Positions 53,304 through 57,924 of a stretch of 57,924 nt of DNA are shown piece after piece; the stretch's first letter is position 1, and each line of letters starts with the position of its first letter. Made by a program: the position numbers and the translations under genes. This DNA comes from Gammaproteobacteria bacterium. GTDB lineage: Bacteria; Pseudomonadota; Gammaproteobacteria; HTCC5015. The notes beneath the pieces were generated by a model that saw nothing but the letters and a program-made list of their open reading frames with translations, made no database searches and was not told where the DNA came from. Where the stretch lies: positions 1-57,924 of the forward strand of contig JANQRI010000006.1 of assembly GCA_028284675.1 (NCBI GenBank), in the 5' to 3' direction.

Positions 53304-54605
53304 CTAACCCTCAACAAGCCCCTTCAAAGTGGTCCGGGATAAAGGGTCTTCGACAGGCGTTTCTGCGGAATCCAACAATCTATTAAGCATCTCAAAGTGT
53401 TCGCCGGAACACTCAGTCTTGCCATTCGGCACCGATCTGATATCGATCAACGCCTGCCTGACCGTCGTGTTATCAAACGGCTTTGCCGGCACATACAAGC
53501 CCGCGCTGTTTTCGGTCAACAAACCGGCCTGCTCCAGCAACTCCAACATTTTATGCATAATTGACTCAGGATAATTTAAGTCACCGGCCAATACTTCAAC
53601 CATTACTCCTTGCCGGCCCGCATAAAAAGCACGCCCCACGGTAGCGATTATTTGGAGCGCCAAACGCTCCTTATCGAGGATACTGATATCCACGGGCTGC
53701 CGCTCCCGAAATGTACGCTCAGGATACTGCAGGTAATAAACAAGATTGGCGCCCAGTAGCAAAATCAACCAATTCAGATACACCCATATCATAAACAGAA
53801 TCAGTATCGCAAACCCTGAGTAAATCGCGGTGTATTTTGTCGATGCGACGACAAAAGATGCAAACAGCCAGCCAGTGGTCTGCCAAACAATACCGGAAAT
53901 AAAACCGCCACATAACGCCGCTTTAAATTTCACCCGGGTGTTCGGGATAAACATATAGAAAAAAGTAAACGCGGCAATAATCAGCAAATACGGCACCATT
54001 TTGACCAGGGTTTTATATAACAAACCGAAAGGCTCTATCGCCAGCAGACCCTGGACGACCGCATGACTCATCAAGCTCGCACTTAAGCCCACCGCAGCAA
54101 ACATCAATACCGGCCCGATAAACATAACACTCAAATAATCACTGAATCTCCGCAGCAATGTACGGCTCTGTTTTAAGTGCCAGATGTAATTAAATGCACC
54201 CTCAACTTTTTGAATCAAAGAAACCGCGCTGTAAAACAACAGCACAAAACCCAATGAACCCAATACGCCGACCCGGATATTTTCAACAAAGCCGATCACT
54301 TTTTCTGAAATCTCCACTCCCTTTTCACCCAAGGGCTGCATAAACTGTAATAACAGCGGTTCCAGCTGATTATGCACACCAAAGCCCTTCATCACCGAAA
54401 AACTGACCGCCAATAACGGTACAATCGCAAGCAACGTGGTAAACACCAGGCTCATTGCACGCAAAGTGATCTGCCCTTCGGCAATATCACGCGCCAAACA
54501 CAACACGACGCGGGCAACAAATAAAAATGCACTTCTCCAAGCTGACTGCCCGGCATGCTGCAAACCTGTTAAATATTTCTCCAGCTTATCCAGCAACGGT
54601 TCCAT
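53304..54605 (-). CDS. YihY/BrkB-family membrane protein
   Basis: 433 residues from the ATG at 54605 (GTG one codon earlier is possible). Six membrane helices in the first 290 residues with LRAMSLVFTTLLAIVPLLAVSFSVMKGF, IQKVEGAFNYIWHL and AALCGGFISGIVW, all typical of the YihY/BrkB family (once called ribonuclease BN). The C-terminal ~140 residues form a cytoplasmic winged-helix-like part (LEQAGLLTENSAGLYVPAKPF). Four bases after the SAM hydrolase gene, so one unit. Function in the envelope is not known. Confidence 0.9.
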   Translation of the reverse strand: MEPLLDKLEKYLTGLQHAGQSAWRSAFLFVARVVLCLARDIAEGQITLRAMSLVFTTLLAIVPLLAVSFSVMKGFGVHNQLEPLLLQFMQPLGEKGVEISEKVIGFVENIRVGVLGSLGFVLLFYSAVSLIQKVEGAFNYIWHLKQSRTLLRRFSDYLSVMFIGPVLMFAAVGLSASLMSHAVVQGLLAIEPFGLLYKTLVKMVPYLLIIAAFTFFYMFIPNTRVKFKAALCGGFISGIVWQTTGWLFASFVVASTKYTAIYSGFAILILFMIWVYLNWLILLLGANLVYYLQYPERTFRERQPVDISILDKERLALQIIATVGRAFYAGRQGVMVEVLAGDLNYPESIMHKMLELLEQAGLLTENSAGLYVPAKPFDNTTVRQALIDIRSVPNGKTECSGEHFEMLNRLLDSAETPVEDPLSRTTLKGLVEG

Positions 54606-54609
54606 CACG

Positions 54610-55422
54610 TTAAATGTCCTCCTGTATCACAATTTTATCACCCCGCCGCATCTGCAGTGCTGCGGCCGCATTTCCATTCGCCTGTGCGATTTCAAGCACC
54701 CCAAAAGAATTGACTAACGCAATACAGTCACCGGAGCTTGCATCGCCATAAGTACGCTGCAAAGAAAATACTGAGCCCGCCGCCCCCACCTGAGGCCGGG
54801 CAAAATGATTCAACGCCGATGCGTCAATATTTGAGATCAGATTACCATAGCGGTCGATACTCACCACGACGCCGCTTATCGATTGTTTACCGACTTCCAC
54901 AACCGGCAATGATGAAGTCACCCACGCATCCACCGGTTTGCCGATCGCTTCGACAGACAGCGCTGCTGCAGCCACGTGTGCGGCCAGCGGCGCAAAAATA
55001 TCGCGCCCATGAAAAGTCGCCGAAGGTGCCGGCAAATTAAGATTAACCAACTTGTCCACATCCAGCATATAGACTTTTTTAGGTCCGGTCCCTGTTAACA
55101 GATCCGCCAATAAACCATTGTCCGGCGCCAGAAAAATATGTCCGTCGTACTCGGCCAGCAAAATGGCCCTATCAGTGCCGACTCCCGGATCAACCACTGC
55201 AACATGTACAGTCCCGGCCGGAAAATAATGATAACTGCGTTGCAACCAGAAACCGGCCTCAGCGGGTGTATAAACCGCCGTTTCATGCAACAAATCAACA
55301 ATGCAGGCCTCTCTGAAATACCGCAATATCACGCCCTTCATCGTACCGACAAACGGCGCATCATGGCCAAAATCCGTGGTCAATGTGATTATTCCGGAAG
55401 TAACCGCCGCTGCAGCCATCAT
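54610..55422 (-). CDS. SAM hydrolase / SAM hydroxide adenosyltransferase (DUF62)
   Basis: 270 residues. ITLTTDFGHDAPFVGTMKG, VVDPGVGT and FHGRDIFAPLAAHVA are the fluorinase/chlorinase/DUF62 signature segments. Plain bacterial members hydrolyse S-adenosylmethionine to adenosine and methionine; the short loop pattern here gives no halide-site hint, so hydrolysis is the best guess. Two ATGs at the start; first used. First gene of the unit with YihY and divergent from the ECF sigma factor. Confidence 0.88.
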   Translation of the reverse strand: MMAAAAVTSGIITLTTDFGHDAPFVGTMKGVILRYFREACIVDLLHETAVYTPAEAGFWLQRSYHYFPAGTVHVAVVDPGVGTDRAILLAEYDGHIFLAPDNGLLADLLTGTGPKKVYMLDVDKLVNLNLPAPSATFHGRDIFAPLAAHVAAAALSVEAIGKPVDAWVTSSLPVVEVGKQSISGVVVSIDRYGNLISNIDASALNHFARPQVGAAGSVFSLQRTYGDASSGDCIALVNSFGVLEIAQANGNAAAALQMRRGDKIVIQEDI

Positions 55423-55559
55423 TTGAGCCTGCTATTATTAATTGAGCTGGCATTCTAGCAATGCCGACAATACAACAAAAGCCGCAAGGACCGAACCGAT
55501 CCGCGCTTTGGCCCGTATAGAATACGAAGACAGCGAAAACCGAAGGTGCGATTATATCA

Positions 55560-56159
55560 ATGGAAGCTATTTCAGCCCCAACGGCGCAGACACAGCCTGA
55601 TGATCCCGCGATTGACCGGCAGCTGATGGCCAAAATACAGAGCGGTGATCAAACGGCGCTGGCAACACTATACGACCGTCAGGCTCCACAAATGATGGGT
55701 CTGGCAATGCGTATATTACAAAACCGCCGCGATGCGGAAGACCTGCTGCATGATGTATTTTTAGAGGCCTGGCAGAAAGCCGATGCCTATCAGGCTGATC
55801 GCGGTACAGTACGCAACTGGTTACTGCTTAGAACCCGCAGCCGCGCTATTGATCGGTTGCGCGCCCTAAAAACAGCACGTGAAAAAGGTGTACTTTGCGC
55901 GATCACCGAAGAAGAAACCATTTGCGATGAGCACGACCCATCGACAACCGCGGATAATATTCTGGCTCGCAAAGCACTCGACAGTCTGTCGAAAATCCAG
56001 CGCATTGTGATCGAACTCAGTTACTTTGAGGGGCTCACCTGCAGCGAAATTGCGACACACTGCAATATTCCGATCGGTACCGTGAAGTCACGACTGTCGG
56101 CCGCAATGACAAAACTGCGTGATCAGCTTTCAGCTACTGAGAGGGAAGCCAATGTCTGA
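55560..56159 (+). CDS. ECF sigma factor
   Basis: 199 residues. Region 2 at about 25-95 (ALATLYDRQAPQMMGLAMRIL, DAEDLLHDVFLEAW, RTRSRAIDRLR) and region 4 at about 135-190 (LSKIQRIVIELSYFEGLTCSEIATHCNIPIGTVKSRLSAAM). Subgroup and downstream cupin gene resemble the RpoE/ChrR type that answers singlet oxygen and lipid damage. Overlaps the next gene by 8 bases, so the two proteins are made together. Confidence 0.93.
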   Translation: MEAISAPTAQTQPDDPAIDRQLMAKIQSGDQTALATLYDRQAPQMMGLAMRILQNRRDAEDLLHDVFLEAWQKADAYQADRGTVRNWLLLRTRSRAIDRLRALKTAREKGVLCAITEEETICDEHDPSTTADNILARKALDSLSKIQRIVIELSYFEGLTCSEIATHCNIPIGTVKSRLSAAMTKLRDQLSATEREANV

Positions 56160-56745
56160 AGAGCACATCATCGAACAGGCTTTGAGTATTGACGACTCAG
56201 CCACCAAAAAGCCCGGACAACAAAGCGATCCGGAATTAAATCAAATTGAGGCAACCATGAGCAGTATCGCATTGACAGAATCCGCACAAACACCCGGCAA
56301 TGCACTGCGTGAACAATTACTGCAATCGGTACAACAGCCACACCGATTCGATGCGTTTATTGCGAGATTAAGCGACTTTCTGGATTTAAGCGCTGACCGG
56401 GTTAAAGCACTGCTGCTGCAAATCGAACTTGCGCCGAATACACCCTGGCAAACCAGTGAGTTGCCGGATATCTGCTTTTTGCCGTTTCAGGGCGGACCCA
56501 AAACCAACGGCCGCGAATGCTTCCTGATGCATATGCAGCCCGGACACACTTTTCCGGAACACCGGCATCATGGCGATGAATGGGGCTTCGTACTGCAGGG
56601 CCAAATCCAGGAGGACAGCGGTCGCTGCTATGCACCCGGCGATATGGTGTATAGATCCGCCGATGATACACATGCACTCACCGCAACCGGAGACCAGCCT
56701 TTTGTGTTTGCAGTCATATTACAGGGCGGTATTGAGTGGACTTGA
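56152..56745 (+). CDS. ChrR-like cupin protein, candidate anti-sigma factor
   Basis: 197 residues from the ATG at 56152, inside the end of the sigma gene (GAGAGGGAAG upstream). The C-terminal half is a cupin with PEHRHHGDEWGFVLQG (metal ligands His, His, Glu) and a later His in DDTHALTA. The N-terminal half should hold a zinc-binding anti-sigma domain (HxxxCxxC), but no Cys pair of that form is present, so zinc binding there is lost or another mode is used. Position and size fit ChrR; function must differ in detail. Confidence 0.82.
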   Translation: MSEEHIIEQALSIDDSATKKPGQQSDPELNQIEATMSSIALTESAQTPGNALREQLLQSVQQPHRFDAFIARLSDFLDLSADRVKALLLQIELAPNTPWQTSELPDICFLPFQGGPKTNGRECFLMHMQPGHTFPEHRHHGDEWGFVLQGQIQEDSGRCYAPGDMVYRSADDTHALTATGDQPFVFAVILQGGIEWT

Positions 56746-56857
56746 AGAGCCTATCTATAACTTTCGTTAAAGAGCCGCCTTTTATATAACCAAAGCTTAA
56801 TACCTGAGAGAGTGGTGTTTTGGCATAGTCTACAGACAGCAACAGGTCCGGCAGACG
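56746..56857. promoter_or_regulatory. Leader of the right-edge large gene, with weak similarity to the left-end elements
   Basis: ACCAAAGCTTAATACC at about 56789-56804 followed by GTGGTGTTTTGGCA resembles the minus-strand leader of the gene at 1-2880 (ACCAAAAGTTAAATGC ... GGTGGTATAGGCA). The match needs one gap and is not decisive. It lies about 55-70 bases before the ATG at 56858. Confidence 0.3.
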
Positions 56858-57924
56858 ATGGCAGTTCAACACAGCACAGACACAACGGGGAACTTACCCG
56901 GCAGCGGACAAACAGACTCCGGCACGACCAACCACCCAACAGCATACTCTCCGGCCGGCCAGGTATTTCAGGATCAGCTTCAAACCCAACAATACAGGCC
57001 ATTGCTGGCCCAGGCCGTTATTGCTCCGGTCGCACCACCTGTCACACCCGGCACACCGATAACGCCGGTGCCGGTATTCCCGGGCCCGAGGCTATTCACC
57101 CAGCCAGGCAAATCCACACCTCCGGATTATGGACTGACGCCCTATGAACCGCCCCCGATGCCGTCGCTGCCTGTCAAGCCTCAGCCCCAACCAGGCGCTG
57201 AAAGCCAGGCCGGCTCCCAGGTGCGGGGTCAGATACAACACACCACCCCGGGCAATCAAATCAATATTCCCCACTGGAATAACGCACTGGCTGCGATTTC
57301 CTCAACCTTGCAATTAAAACACTTAAGCCCGGCCGAGCAACTGCAGATCAATCGCCAGGGCGATCGAAATATCCGCCTGCAAACCCAATACGCACTGGGC
57401 TTACAAAGCCCTTTCGGTGGTCAACCGTTGGCATTGACCGGCTCTTTGCAGGAGTTGTTTGGGTTCCTGTCCGTACCGAAAAATGCAAATTTACTAAAAG
57501 GTCTTCATGCCCACAGCGATGGGCTCAGTGTATCCGGCTTGCAGCAGCGCTATACACAGGCGATAGATACCAAAACCGCTGAACAGGCATTAAACCACAC
57601 CCGTGCGTTGTTAAAGCATCTGCAAATGCATGCGCCTTCCGGTCAACCAAGCTTTGCAGCACTTTACCCAGGCTTAAGCTTAAGCACTGTTGTAGACCGC
57701 TCGGCGGCATTACAGAACGGCTTTAAAGTCAATCAACAATCCAATGCCCGTGGTGCCGGGTTAAATGACCCTTATGTATTTGGTTTTAAACACCCGGTTA
57801 TTTTCAATAACGGTAAAACCCACCCTATTGCAGTGAACCTCACCGGCAGCCTGGATGCACTGGGGCCTTTTATCAAAGCCGGGGGTTACGGCTGGCTCGC
57901 GGCTAATGGGCTGATACCGGATCA
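56858..57924 (+). CDS. Large protein, unknown function (partial, continues beyond right edge)
   Basis: 355 codons open from ATG 56858 to the edge. No signal peptide. Residues 1-125 are rich in Pro, Gln, Thr and Gly (APPVTPGTPITPVPVFPGP, PSLPVKPQPQPG), like the Pro-rich ends of the large proteins at 1-9148. From about 140 the sequence is more ordered (NNALAAISSTLQLKHLSPAE, GLQSPFGGQPLALTGSL, AGLNDPYVFGFKHPVIFNNG) but matches no family I know. LSPAEQLQIN weakly resembles LSAAQQNQIN near the end of the 2047-residue protein. An AGG precedes the ATG at 11 bases. Confidence 0.7.
   Translation, partial: MAVQHSTDTTGNLPGSGQTDSGTTNHPTAYSPAGQVFQDQLQTQQYRPLLAQAVIAPVAPPVTPGTPITPVPVFPGPRLFTQPGKSTPPDYGLTPYEPPPMPSLPVKPQPQPGAESQAGSQVRGQIQHTTPGNQINIPHWNNALAAISSTLQLKHLSPAEQLQINRQGDRNIRLQTQYALGLQSPFGGQPLALTGSLQELFGFLSVPKNANLLKGLHAHSDGLSVSGLQQRYTQAIDTKTAEQALNHTRALLKHLQMHAPSGQPSFAALYPGLSLSTVVDRSAALQNGFKVNQQSNARGAGLNDPYVFGFKHPVIFNNGKTHPIAVNLTGSLDALGPFIKAGGYGWLAANGLIPD

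Noticed and set aside
54610..55422. Halogenating enzyme (fluorinase/chlorinase)
   Set aside because: Same superfamily, but no halide-site feature can be claimed; SAM hydrolase is the commoner form.
55495..55520. ECF/ChrR-type promoter before the sigma gene (GATCC and CGTA)
   Set aside because: Both pieces occur but only about 11 bases apart, too close for the known spacing.
1..57924. CRISPR arrays, tRNA or rRNA genes, prophage or transposase genes
   Set aside because: None was seen on reading both strands; only one MITE-like repeat without a transposase.

Overview
The window looks like a chromosomal segment of a free-living gammaproteobacterium of medium G+C. The main grounds are a complete MSHA-type pilus operon, a FusA2-type second elongation factor G, the metR/metE divergent pair, mnmC-ung, aroK, gloB and Gram-negative lipoproteins. 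No rRNA, tRNA, CRISPR array, transposase or phage gene was seen. All calls come from reading motifs and gene order; no database search was run.

Left end (1-9148, minus strand): two very large tandem genes with no recognisable full-length family. The first in transcription (3005-9148, 2047 residues) joins an aminoglycoside-phosphotransferase-type kinase fold, a class I SAM methyltransferase, a Gln-rich linker, two tandem copies of a ~395-residue domain and a C-terminal region. The second (1-2880, cut by the left edge) carries a HAD-type phosphatase followed by a closely related copy of the same C-terminal region. An identical upstream element sits 73-74 bases before both start codons. At the right edge (56858-57924, plus strand) another large signal-less Pro-rich reading frame begins; its membership of this family is unproven. 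I consider this set the best candidate for an undescribed system: enzyme modules of different kinds joined to one shared C-terminal module.

9.2-18.5 kb: a response-regulator diguanylate cyclase, a DHH phosphoesterase, an all-alpha dUTPase whose end abuts a MITE-like inverted repeat, a small secreted protein, fusA2, and metR/metE. 18.7-35.1 kb: a class III nucleotide cyclase with C-terminal membrane helices, a secreted helical protein, gloB, a pair of conserved unknown genes, a dienelactone hydrolase with a YceI-like lipoprotein, DUF1461, ung, mnmC, aroK and a two-component pair. Then comes a membrane-lipid cluster (cyclopropane-synthase-like methyltransferase, DUF1295, DUF2878) divergent from a SnoaL-like lipoprotein and a chalcone-isomerase-like protein.

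35.1-50.3 kb, minus strand: the MSHA operon in the order mshI, mshI2 (PilN-like), J, K, L, M, N, E, G, F, an extra four-helix membrane protein, major pilin, C, D, O, P, and a degenerate EAL protein. MshE carries the N-terminal c-di-GMP-binding motifs. A GGDEF protein with a scrambled signature (GDGEF) lies just upstream, so the region reads as a c-di-GMP controlled adhesion/motility module. 51.5-56.7 kb: a one-helix protein, a DUF6279-like lipoprotein, a YihY/BrkB membrane protein with a SAM hydrolase, and an ECF sigma factor followed by a ChrR-like cupin protein that lacks the usual zinc-binding anti-sigma motif. That ECF/ChrR pair and the lipid cluster at 31-35 kb are the kind of genes that in other proteobacteria form a singlet-oxygen/lipid-damage response, but no promoter matching it was found here.
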